Source: Salvelinus alpinus | Taxonomy: Eukaryota > Chordata > Actinopteri > Salmoniformes > Salmonidae | Assembly (NCBI RefSeq): GCF_045679555.1 | Contig: NC_092120.1 | Coordinates: 3,907,079-3,971,078, forward strand | Direction: 5' to 3' | Length of the DNA stretch: 64,000 nt | Shown: piece by piece, positions 1-20,550 of the stretch | How the letters are laid out: every line of letters starts with the position of its first letter | How positions within the stretch are numbered: the stretch's first letter is position 1 | Notes under the pieces: generated by a model | The model's database searches: none | Seen by the model: the letters and a program-made list of their open reading frames with translations, nothing else | What the model was told of the DNA's origin: nothing | Translations under genes and position numbers: made by a program

Positions 1-3000
1 TAGGGCCAAACAGTAAAACATTCTATATTGACCATCTCAGGATAGGGCCAAACAGTAATACATTCTATATGGACCATCTCAGGATAGGGCCAAACAGTAA
101 TACATTCTATATTGACCATCTCAGGATAGGGCCAAACAGTAATACATTCTATATGGACCATCTCAGGGTAGGGCCAAACAGTAAAACATTCTATATGGAC
201 CATCTCAGGATAGGGCCAAATAGTAATACATTATATATTGACCATCTCAGGGTAGGGCCAAACAGTAATACATTCTATATGGACCATCTCAGGATAGGGA
301 CAAACAGTAAAACATTCTATATGGACCATCTCAGGGTAGGGCCAAATAGTAAAACATTCTATATTGACCAACTCAGGATAGGGCCAAATAGTAATACATT
401 CTATATTGACCAATTTACAGTAGGGCCAAACAGTAAAACATTCTATATTGACCAATTTACAGTAGGGCCAAACAGTAAAACATTCTATATTGACCAACTC
501 AGGGTAGGGCCAAACAGTAAAACATTCTATATTGACCAACTCAGGGTAGGGACAAACAGTAAAACATTCTATATGGACCATCTCAGGATAGGGCCAAATA
601 GTAAAACATTCTATATTGACCAACTCAGGGTAGGGCCAAACAGTAAAACATTCTATATTGACCAACTCAGGGTAGGGCCAAACAGTAAAACATTCTATAT
701 GGACCATCTCAGGATAGGGCCAAATAGTAATACATTCTATATGGACCATCTCAGGGTAGGGCCAAACAGTAAAACATTCTATATTGACCATCTCAGGGTA
801 GGGCCAAACAGTAATACATTCTATATTGACCATCTCAGGGTAGGGCCAAACAGTAAAACATTCTATATTGACCATCTCAGGATAGGGCCAAATAGTAATA
901 CATTCTATATTGACCATCTCAGGATAGGGCCAAACAGTAATACATTCTATATGGACCATCTCAGGGTAGGGCCAAACAGTAAAACATTCTATATTGACCA
1001 ACTCAGGATAGGGCCAAACAGTAAAACATTCTATATTGACCATCTCAGGATAGGGCCAAACAGTAATACATTCTATATTGACCATCTCAGGGTAGGGCCA
1101 AACAGTAAAACATTCTATATGGACCATCTCAGGGTAGGGCCAAACAGTAAAACATTCTATATTGACCAACTCAGGATAGGGCCAAACAGTAATACATTCT
1201 ATATGGACCATCTCAGGGTAGGGCCAAACAGTAAAACATTCTATATGGACCATCTCAGGATAGGGACAAACAGTAAAACATTCTATATTGACCATCTCAG
1301 GGTAGGGCCAAACAGTAATACATTCTATATTGACCAACTCAGGATAGGGCCAAACAGTAAAACATTCTATATTGACCAACTCAGGGTAGGGCCAAACAGT
1401 AATACATTATATATGGACCATCTCAGGGTAGGGCCAAACAGTAAAACATTCTATATGGACCATCTCAGGATAGGGCCAAACAGTAATACATTATATAAGG
1501 ACCATCTCAGGGTAGGGCCAAACAGTAAAACATTCTATATTGACCATCTCAGGATAGGGCCAAACAGTAAAACATTCTATATTGACCATCTCAGGATAGG
1601 GCCAAACAGTAAAACATTCTATATTGACCATCTCAGGATAGGGCCAAACAGTAATACATTCTATATGGACCATCTCAGGATAGGGCCAAACAGTAAAACA
1701 TTCTATATTGACCAACTCAGGATAGGGCCAAACAGTAAAACATTCTATATTGACCATCTCAGGATAGGGCCAAACAGTAAAACATTCTATATTGACCATC
1801 TCAGGATAGGGCCAAACAGTAATACATTCTATATGGACCATCTCAGGATAGGGCCAAACAGTAATACATTCTATATGGACCACCTCAGGATAGGGCCAAA
1901 CAGTAAAACATTCTATATTGACCATCTCAGGATAGGGCCAAACAGTAATACATTCTATATGGACCATCTCAGGATAGGGCCAAACAGTAATACATTCTAT
2001 ATGGACCAACTCAGGATAGGGCCAAACAGTAAAACATTCTATATTGACCAACTCAGGATAGGGCCAAATGGTAATACATTCTATATGGACCATCTCAGGA
2101 TAGGGCCAAACAGTAATACATTCTATATTGACCATCTCAGGATAGGGCCAAACAGTAAAACATTCTATATGGACCATCTCAGGGTAGGGCCAAACAGTAA
2201 TACATTCTATATTGACCATCTCAGGATAGGGCCAAACAGTAAAACATTCTATATTGACCATCTCAGGATAGGGCCAAACAGTAAAACATTCTATATGGAC
2301 CATCTCAGGGTAGGGCCAAACAGTAATACATTCTATATGGACCATCTCAGGATAGGGACAAACAGTAAAACATTCTATATTGACCAACTCAGGTTAGGGC
2401 CAAATAGTAATACATTCTATATTGACCAATTTACAGTAGGGCCAAACAGTAAAACATTCTATATTGACCAATTTACAGTAGGGCCAAACAGTAAAACATT
2501 CTATATTGACCAATTTACAGTAGGGCCAAATAGTAATACATTCTATATTGACCAACTCAGGATAGGGCCAAACAGTAAAACATTCTATATGGACCATCTC
2601 AGGGTAGGGCCAAACAGTAAAACATTCTATATTGACCAACTCAGGGTAGGGCCAAACAGTAATACATTCTATATTGACCATCTCAGGATAGGGCCAAACA
2701 GTAATACATTCTATATGGACCATCTCAGGATAGGGCCAAACAGTAAAACATTCTATATTGACCAACTCAGGATAGGGCCAAACAGTAAAACATTCTATAT
2801 TGACCATCTCAGGATAGGGCCAAACAGTAAAACATTCTATATTGACCAACTCAGGATAGGGCCAAACAGTAATACATTCTATATGGACCATCTCAGGATA
2901 GGGCCAAACAGTAATACATTCTATATGGACCACCTCAGGATAGGGCCAAACAGTAAAACATTCTATATTGACCATCTCAGGATAGGGCCAAACAGTAATA

Positions 3001-5027
3001 CATTCTATATGGACCATCTCAGGATAGGGCCAAACAGTAATACATTCTATATGGACCACCTCAGGATAGGGCCAAATAGTAAAACATTCTATATTGACCA
3101 ACTCAGGATAGGGCCAAATGGTAATACATTCTATATGGACCATCTCAGGATAGGGCCAAACAGTAATACATTCTATATTGACCATCTCAGGATAGGGCCA
3201 AACAGTAAAACATTCTATATGGACCATCTCAGGGTAGGGCCAAACAGTAATACATTCTATATTGACCATCTCAGGATAGGGCCAAACAGTAAAACATTCT
3301 ATATTGACCATCTCAGGATAGGGCCAAACAGTAAAACATTCTATATGGACCATCTCAGGGTAGGGCCAAACAGTAATACATTCTATATGGACCATCTCAG
3401 GATAGGGACAAACAGTAAAACATTCTATATTGACCAACTCAGGATAGGGCCAAATAGTAATACATTCTATATTGACCAATTTACAGTAGGGCCAAACAGT
3501 AAAACATTCTATATTGACCAATTTACAGTAGGGCCAAACAGTAAAACATTCTATATTGACCAATTTACAGTAGGGCCAAATAGTAAAACATTCTATATTG
3601 ACCAACTCAGGATAGGGCCAAACAGTAAAACATTCTATATGGACCATCTCAGGGTAGGGCCAAACAGTAAAACATTCTATATTGACCAACTCAGGGTAGG
3701 GCCAAACAGTAATACATTCTATATTGACCATCTCAGGATAGGGCCAAACAGTAATACATTCTATATGGACCATCTCAGGATAGGGCCAAACAGTAAAACA
3801 TTCTATATTGACCAACTCAGGATAGGGCCAAACAGTAAAACATTCTATATTGACCATCTCAGGATAGGGCCAAACAGTAAAACATTCTATATTGACCAAC
3901 TCAGGATAGGGCCAAACAGTAATACATTCTATATGGACCATCTCAGGATAGGGCCAAACAGTAATACATTCTATATGGACCACCTCAGGATAGGGCCAAA
4001 CAGTAAAACATTCTATATTGACCATCTCAGGATAGGGCCAAACAGTAATACATTCTATATGGACCATCTCAGGATAGGGCCAAACAGTAATACATTCTAT
4101 ATGGACCACCTCAGGATAGGGCCAAATAGTAAAACATTCTATATTGACCAACTCAGGATAGGGCCAAATGGTAATACATTCTATATGGACCATCTCAGGA
4201 TAGGGCCAAACAGTAATACATTCTATATTGACCATCTCAGGATAGGGCCAAACAGTAAAACATTCTATATGGACCATCTCAGGGTAGGGCCAAACAGTAA
4301 TACATTCTATATTGACCATCTCAGGATAGGGCCAAACAGTAAAACATTCTATATTGACCATCTCAGGATAGGGCCAAACAGTAAAACATTCTATATGGAC
4401 CATCTCAGGGTAGGGCCAAACAGTAATACATTCTATATGGACCATCTCAGGATAGGGACAAACAGTAAAACATTCTATATGGACCATCTCAGGGTAGGGC
4501 CAAATAGTAAAACATTCTATATTGACCAACTCAGGATAGGGCCAAATAGTAATACATTCTATATTGACCAATTTACAGTAGGGCCAAACAGTAAAACATT
4601 CTATATTGACCAATTTACAGTAGGGCCAAACAGTAAAACATTCTATATTGACCAATTTACAGTAGGGCCAAATAGTAAAACATTCTATATTGACCAACTC
4701 AGGATAGGGCCAAACAGTAAAACATTCTATATGGACCATCTCAGGGTAGGGCCAAACAGTAAAACATTCTATATTGACCAACTCAGGGTAGGGCCAAACA
4801 GTAATACATTCTATATTGACCAATTTACAGTAGGGCCAAACAGTAAAACATTCCATATTGACCAATTTACAGTAGGGCCAAATAGTAATACATTCTATAT
4901 TGACCAATTTACAGTAGGGCCAAACAGTAAAACATTCTATATTGACCAATTTACAGTAGGGCGAAATAGTAAAACATTCTATATTGACCAATTTAGGTTA
5001 GGGTCAAACAGTAAAACATTATATCTT
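1..5027. repeat. 42-bp minisatellite with 25-unit higher-order repeat
   Basis: About 120 tandem copies of a 42-bp unit, cut by the left window edge and decaying into unique sequence after about 5027. Units vary at a few sites: CTCAGG versus TTTACAG, ATTGACC versus ATGGACC, AATA versus AAAA. Rare variants recur at a fixed distance. The unit with CAAATGGT occurs at about 2066, 3116 and 4166, exactly 1,050 bp (25 units) apart. Triplets of the TTTACAG variant begin near 2424, 3474 and 4566; the last step is 1,092 bp because one extra unit was gained. The array is open in one plus frame and in long stretches of the minus strand only because the unit is 14 codons long and lacks stops. I do not treat it as coding. 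If iffo1 continues leftwards, the array lies in one of its introns. Confidence 0.97.
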
Positions 5028-5564
5028 GTCATTATAAGTCTTGACTCAAATCGCACTTCAAATCCAAAATACAACAGTATAATCTGTCCATGATGATTAT
5101 ATATTCTTTACAGTGTAAGGATAAATGTTCTTACCCTAAGTCTTACTACAAATCCAAAGTACAACACACAAACATACAGTACATACACAGATTATACATT
5201 GACAATCCTGCCTACTTAATCTCTGAAGTATTTGATTCCCTAAACTACTAGCCATAATATTTTGCAGAACTTCTTCCTGAGATATGTCTTGACATAAAAG
5301 CTGATTGTGTCTGTGGTGCAAATGAAATAGGGTAACTTGACTTGTCCCCAAGTGTTTCTTTGTGTATCTTGTACATTGTTCTGCATGGATAGTTTAATGT
5401 AAAGTGGGACTTTGCTGCATGCCATGTGGTCTCCTGTTGGCTCAACAGAGCCTGTCTAACTGGGTTAGGTAGATGTCCCCTGCAGTTGCATCCTCACACA
5501 TCCGCACACACAACAAACCTGAGAAACCAGAGCCCCACCTGGCTCAGCTTTATATGCTCACCGA
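5028..5564. other. Unique sequence, no feature seen
   Basis: Non-repetitive sequence between the minisatellite and the first LINE. I see no exon of a known gene, no RNA gene and no clear repeat. Confidence 0.5.
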
Positions 5565-6613
5565 TGGCAAGATGGCGCCGACAGACATGGCAGCTCTGCT
5601 TCTAGCGCCTAAGCAACATTGCAGTCTTTTTTTTTTTTTTGTGTTATTTCTTACAAACAGAAAGGACTTTTGAATATCAGAGCGGCGGTAACTCACCAGC
5701 ATTATGACCAGGAATACGACTTTCCCGAATTGGATCCTTTGTTCGTAACCCCCAGGGCAATTAAACTTATCCCAGGGGCTGCCTGGGACTTATCCCAGAC
5801 GCCGCCGGCGGAGAAGAGTAGACTTCTAGTCTGACTCAGGAGGCGTACACACCATCCACCGCTTCCGAGTATATTACTCGCTAATGTTTAGTCTCTGGAC
5901 AATAAAGTAGACAAGCTCAGGGCGAGGATCTCCCCCAGAGATACATCAGGGACTGTAACATACTCTGTTTCACGGAATCAAGGCTCTCTCCGGATATACT
6001 GTCCCGGTCCATACAGCCAGCTATGTTCTCAGTACATTGCGCAGACAGGAATAAAGAACTCTCCGTGAAGAAGAAAGGCAGGGGTGTATGTTTCATGATT
6101 AACTACTCATGGTGTGATTGTGATAATGTACAGAAACTCAAGTCCTTTTGTTCACCCGACCTAGAATACCTTACAATCAAATGCAGACCGTATTACCTCC
6201 CAAGAGAATTCTCTTCAGTTATAGTCACAGCCGTGTGCATTCCCCCTCAAGCCACATATCCTGAGGCCGCATTTATTGTAGCTGGGGACTTTAACAAAGC
6301 AAATTTGAGGAAAACGCTACCGAAGTTCTATCAACACATTGACTGTAGTACTCGTGCTGCTAAAAAACACTCGACCACTGCTACTGCAACTTCCGTGATG
6401 TATGTGGCAAGGTCTACAGACAATCACGGATTACAAAGGGAAAACCAGCCACGTCGAGGACACCGACATCTTGCTCCCGGATAAGCTAAACACCTTCTTC
6501 ATCCGCTTTGAGGATAACACAGTGCCACCGATGCTCACTGCCCGCACTTCAAGGACATCAACCACCCGAGCCATGGCCTGTTCACCCCACTGTCATCCAG
6601 AAGGCGAGGTCAG
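5565..6613 (+). mobile_element. L2-like LINE, degenerate 5' part with endonuclease remnant
   Basis: It starts with the AAGATGGCGCCGACAGA-type head common to salmonid LINEs of this group. The stretch 6023-6330 resembles an apurinic endonuclease domain; the translated remnant GVCFMINYSW and later VAGDFNKANLRKTLPKFYQH match the GGVC...W and GDFN motifs of L2/jockey-like non-LTR elements. Large internal parts are missing: the sequence jumps from the endonuclease to the FEDNTVP region near 6510 and then to the 3' end around 6550. The remaining 3' pieces of the same element are at 8096-8221 and about 9117-9180, separated by later insertions. Confidence 0.8.
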
Positions 6614-6795
6614 GATGATAGCGGGGTGAACAGGCCATGTCTCGGGTGGTTGATGTCCTTGATTATCTTTTTGGCCTTCCTGTGACATCGGGTGTTGTAG
6701 GTGTCCTGGAAGGCAGACAGTGTGCCCCCGCATTGGGCAGACCGCACCTCTGGCGATGCCTGCGGTTGCGGGCAGTGCACTTCCGGTCACAAGGC
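6614..6795 (-). mobile_element. Inverted LINE 3' fragment facing the first LINE
   Basis: From 6614 the sequence returns in reverse complement through the same LINE region that ends at 6613, for example the AAGGACATCAACCACCCGAG segment at 6551 and its complement near 6640-6660. It continues further upstream in the LINE on the minus strand to about 6790. The result is a head-to-head palindrome of about 60 bp per arm followed by inverted-only sequence. A 5' inversion during target-primed insertion, or a second insertion in opposite orientation, would both give this layout. Confidence 0.7.
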
Positions 6796-6799
6796 ACAG

Positions 6800-8092
6800 G
6801 CCTCCTTATTGTCTCTAGAATTCTAAGCAAACAGCTGGAGACAGGGCTTTCTCCTATAGAGCTCCATTTTTATGGAATGGTCTGCCTGTCCATGTGAGAG
6901 ACGCAGACTCGGTCTCGACCTTTAAGTCTTTATTGAAGACTCATCTCTTCAGTAGGTCCTATGATTAAGTGTAGTCTGGTCCAGGGGTGTGAAGGTGAAC
7001 GGAAAGGCACTGGAGCGACGAACCGCCCTTGCTGCTTCTGCCTAGCTGGATCCCCTCTCTCCACTGGGATTCACTCAACCCTATTACAGGGGCTGAGTCA
7101 TTGGCTCACTGGTGCTCTTCCATGCTGTCTCTAGGAGGGGTGCGTCACTTGAGTGGGTTGAGTCACTGACGTGATCTTCCTGTCCGGGTTGGCGCCCCCC
7201 TCGGTTTCGTGCCGTGGGGGAGATCTTCGTGGGCTATCCTCAGCTTTGTCTCAGGGTAGTAAGTTGGTGGTTTGGGGGCTGTGCTTTGGCAAAGTGGGTG
7301 GGGGTTATATACTGCCTGGTTGGCCCTGTCCGGGGGTATCGTCAGACGGGACCACAGTGTCTCCCAACCCCTCCTGTCTCAGCCTCCAGTATTTATGCAG
7401 CAATAGTTTACGTGTTAGGGGGCTAGGGTCAGTCTGTTATGTCTGGAGTATTTCTCCTGTCTTATCCGGTGTCCTGTGTGAATTTAAGTATGCTCCCTCT
7501 AACTCTCTCTCTCTTCTCTCGGAGGACCTGAGCCCTAGGACCATGCCTCGGGACTACCTGGCCTGATGACTCCTTGCTATCCCCAGTCCACCTGCTGTCC
7601 CCAGTCCACCTGCTGCTGCTCCAGTTTCAACTGTTCTGCCTGCGGCTATGGAATCCTGACCTGTTCACCAGACGTGCTACCTTGTCCCGGACCTGCTGTA
7701 TGACTGTCTCTCTCTACCGCACCTGCTGTCTAACTCTGAATGATCGGCTATGAAAAGCCAACTGACATTTACTCCTAAGGTTCTGACCTGTTGCACCCTC
7801 TACAACTACTGTGATTATTATTAGACCCTGCTGGTCATCTATGAACATTTGAACATGTACTATTATAATCTACACCCGGCACAGCCAGAAGAGGACTGGC
7901 CACCCCTCAGAGCCTGGTTCCTCTCTAGGTTTCTTCCTAGGTTCCTGCCTTTCCAGGGAGTTTTTCCTAGCCACCGTGCTTCTACATCTGCATTGCTGGC
8001 TGTTTGGGGTTTTAGGCTGGGTTTCTGTATAGCACTTTGTGACATCGGCTGATGTAAAAAGGGCTTTATAAATATATTTGATTGATTGATTA
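6800..8092 (+). mobile_element. Second LINE, 3' end with TTGA-type tail, inserted in the first
   Basis: A different LINE 3' region. It carries the ...GACTCATCTCTTCAGTAGG... reverse-transcriptase end remnant near 6940, then a long 3' UTR ending at 8040-8092 with TGACATCGGCTGATGTAAAA, ATAAATA and a short ATTGATTGATT tail. The first LINE resumes directly after the tail, so this element lies within it. A related tail in opposite orientation is at 27945-28062. No usable reading frame remains. Confidence 0.7.
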
Positions 8093-8095
8093 AGT

Positions 8096-8221
8096 ACAGG
8101 TGCATCAAAGCTGGGACCGAGAGACTGAAAAACAGCTTCTATCTCAAGGCCATCAGACTGTTAAATAGCCATCCCTTGTGGCTACCACCCGGTTACTCAA
8201 CCCTGCACCTTAGAGACTGCT
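8096..8221 (+). mobile_element. Continuation of the first L2-like LINE
   Basis: This segment (TACAGGTGCATCAAAGCTGG onward) is what follows the AGGCGAGGTCAG sequence of this LINE family in other salmonid copies, so it is the right flank of the interrupted element that stops at 6613. It encodes the last residues of the reverse-transcriptase protein in a degraded state. Confidence 0.7.
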
Positions 8222-9085
8222 GCCCTATATAAACTCAGCAAAAAAAGAAACGTCCTCTCACTGTCAACTGCGTTATTTTCAGCAAACTTAACATGTGTAA
8301 ATATTTGTATGAACATAACAAGATTCAACAACTGAGACATAAACTGAACAAGTTCCACAGACATGTGACTAACAGAAATTGAATAATGTGTTCCTGAACA
8401 AAGGGGGGGTCAAAATCAAAAGTAACAGTCAGTAACTGATGTGGCCACCAGCTGCATTAAGTACTGCAGTGCATCTCCTGCTCATGGACTATACCAGATT
8501 TGACAGTTCTTGCTGTGAGATGTTACCCCACTCTTCCACCAAGGCACCTGCAAGTTCCCGGACAATTCTGGGGGGAATGGCCCTAGCCCTCACCCTCCGA
8601 TCCAACAGGTCCCAGACGTGCTCAATGGGATTGAGTTCCGGGCTCTTCGCTGGCCATGGCAGAACACTGACATTTCTGTCTTGCAATGACTTGTGCCATT
8701 GTCATGCTGGAGGGTCATGTCAGGATGAGCCTGCAGGAAGGGTACCACATGAGGAAGGAGGATGTCTTCCCTGTAACGCACAGCATTGAGATTGCCTGTA
8801 GTGACAACAAGCTCAGTCCGATGATGCTGTGACACACCGCTCCAGACCATGACGGACCCTCCACCTCCAAATCGATCCCGCTCCAGAGTACAGGCCTCGG
8901 TGTAATGCTCATTCCTTCGACGATGAACGCGAATCTGACCATCACTCCTGGTGAGACAAAACCGCGACTCGTCAGTGAAGAGCACTTTTTGCCAGTCCTG
9001 TCTGGTCCAGCGACGGACAGTTTGCGCCCATAGGCGACGTTGTTGCCGTTGATGTCTGGTGAGGACCTGCCTCACCAAGAATGTG
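8222..9085 (-). mobile_element. Tc1-like transposon, truncated
   Basis: Begins at a TA with the CTCAGCAAAAAAAGAAACG terminal sequence of a common salmonid Tc1 family. On the minus strand it encodes transposase pieces including VLFTDESRF (first catalytic Asp), then a shortened middle, and AKSPELNPIEHVWD (catalytic Glu). The second Asp region is disturbed: it reads QHDNGTSHCKTE with a deletion following. The N-terminal DNA-binding part and the right inverted repeat are absent. It sits inside the first LINE. Confidence 0.85.
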
Positions 9086-9180
9086 CAAAGCTGTCATCAA
9101 GGCAAAGGGTGGCTATTTGAAGAATTTCGCTACACCCACAATAACATCTGCTTAATGCGTGTGTGACCAATAACATTTGG
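9086..9180 (+). mobile_element. Tc1 scrap and terminal part of the first LINE
   Basis: 9079-9116 matches the C-terminal flank of another Tc1 family (AAGAATGTGCAAAGCTGTCA). From about 9117 comes the LINE 3' end (TTTCGCTACACCCACAATAA ... AATAACATTTGG), the last visible portion of the first LINE. Confidence 0.55.
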
Positions 9181-9931
<751 letters not shown>

Positions 9932-9935
9932 TTAC

Positions 9936-18674
<8,739 letters not shown>

Positions 18675-18680
18675 TTTATT
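18675..18680 (-). terminator. Opsin poly(A) signal candidate
   Basis: AATAAA on the minus strand about 80 nt downstream of the opsin stop codon. It is the first canonical hexamer after the stop. Confidence 0.5.
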
Positions 18681-18759
18681 TTAAAGCTGTTTTTAAAGAT
18701 GTCTCTGCTCCTAAACATCTCCATCCTCTCAACATCTCTCTTATCCATCTCTCCCTCTA

Positions 18760-20466
18760 TCACTCGGTCATCAGACTACTAGAGGTGGAACCCCCCAGCT
18801 CTCTCCCTGCCTCGCTCAGACTCTGCCCGTCCATGTTGACCTGTGTGTCCAGCGAGGCCACGCCCAGGGCGTCCCACCCCACCGAGGTGGTGTCGCAAGC
18901 CCTCTCTTTCTTCCCCAACTCCACCATGGGCATGGCCTTGGGGTTGCTCCTCCCTCGCCAGCTGTGGCAGTAGGAGAGGCTGCCTTTGTGGGCTGAGGAG
19001 AGAAAGAGAGAGAGAAAGTTATCGGTCATTCTGCACCTGTCCAGTCCACACCTTTAGCTATAAAAGACACCTTACTGTCAGAGTAGCTCCCTGCTCTTCC
19101 CCGCATTCTCCTCCTCTCCCCGTTCTGTCTCCCAAACAGTATGTCGTACACGTCCTCTCTGAACTCCTTGTTCATGATCTGGTAGATGAAGGGGTTAATC
19201 ATGCAGTGAGACTTGGCGAACATTGCTGGTATCAGAGACACCATAGGTGGCAGGCAGGACACCGGCCGGTTGCTCCCTGTCTCCGACTCCCCCTCCTGGC
19301 TTGGGGCTGAACTGCGGGTGGAAGCAGCAGACAGACTGTGGCCTAAGCCAGAATAGGAGTAGGGATCTGGGTTGGTCACGTCCCGCAAGGATTCTCCAGG
19401 GTCGTAGTAGACACTTCCGTAGTTTTCCGTGGAGGTCCAATTGAGGAGACCCATAATGTTGGGGATGTTTGGGAAGGCTGAGGCTATCCCGGTGGATCCT
19501 CCAGTCCCCATGGAGGGGCCTCCTCCCTGCATGGCCTCCCCAGCCCCATGCTCCTCCTTGGGGGCCAAGGCGGAGTAGAGGGAGACAATGGCATAGGGAG
19601 TCCAGGATAAGAGGAAGGTGGAGCACACCACAGCTGCTATCTGGGACAGACAGACAATAGATGAAACAACAGAAAGATATACTGTGCTATCTGTACTTAC
19701 ACACTTGTTACAATGTTAATACAAACGTTATTCCCTGGTAGTTCCTCTGCCTGGAATAAAGCAGATGTTACGACATCTTTCATTTCAAGCCAGTAACTAA
19801 GCTTCTTCTAACATAGTCTGTTTTCCACATACCTTTGTGAGTCTCAGGTCTTTGCTGGTGTGAGTGACAGTTGAGGAGGGAATAGATGCCAGAGCGCGAC
19901 TAGAACGGTAAACCTACACAGAGAGACATGTCAGTAAACACAAACTTCAACCGTCACTGACCACAAACAAATACACAAGGGCCACGCTAGCTAGACCACC
20001 AGTTGGCTACAGCTATTGAGTCGACCATCACGGTAATAGATCATGCTTGCTGGACTGTACTCAGCATGCATTCCATACGTTATAGTGTGCCCCACTCAGA
20101 ATATGCCAGGACAATTGATTCCATTAATCAATGAGTTACATGGCATGCTGTTTTTTGTAGAGTCTGAGTTGAGTTCCCTGGACTCTTCCCTACTGAATCA
20201 GCCATTTTGTGCAGCTGGGTGCAGTTTCTCTCACCGTCAGCAGAATGGTCACGTAGGAGGCGACGATGGTCAGTGTGGGGAGAAAAAAGCACATGATCAG
20301 GATCAGCAAGATGTAGAGCCTGTCGATGAAAGATGACCTCATCCCCCACCTCAAAGAAAAGAGGAAGATGTATATTTAGAGAGAATACTTTTATAACCTC
20401 GTACCCAGGCTCAATTGCTGCTGCTGGATGAGATGAATGCTTTTATAACTGCAGACATTCACACAC

Positions 20467-20550
<84 letters not shown>

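Noticed and set aside
1-5027. CRISPR-like or telomere-like array
   Set aside because: Units are contiguous without spacers, the genome is a vertebrate, and AGGGTAGGG/TTAGGG-like pieces occur only once per unit by chance.
69-5093. 1,674-codon open frame of 14-residue repeats as a giant repetitive protein
   Set aside because: The frame exists because the 42-bp DNA unit lacks stops; the minus strand is also open for long stretches, variants are not biased to silent sites, and there is no signal peptide, promoter or unique domain.
8439-8789. Plus-strand Cys/Ser-rich small protein
   Set aside because: Antisense of the Tc1 transposase remnant.
18843-19660. Plus-strand frames opposite the opsin exons
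   Set aside because: Shadow frames of the long opsin exons 7 and 8; no similarity to known proteins.
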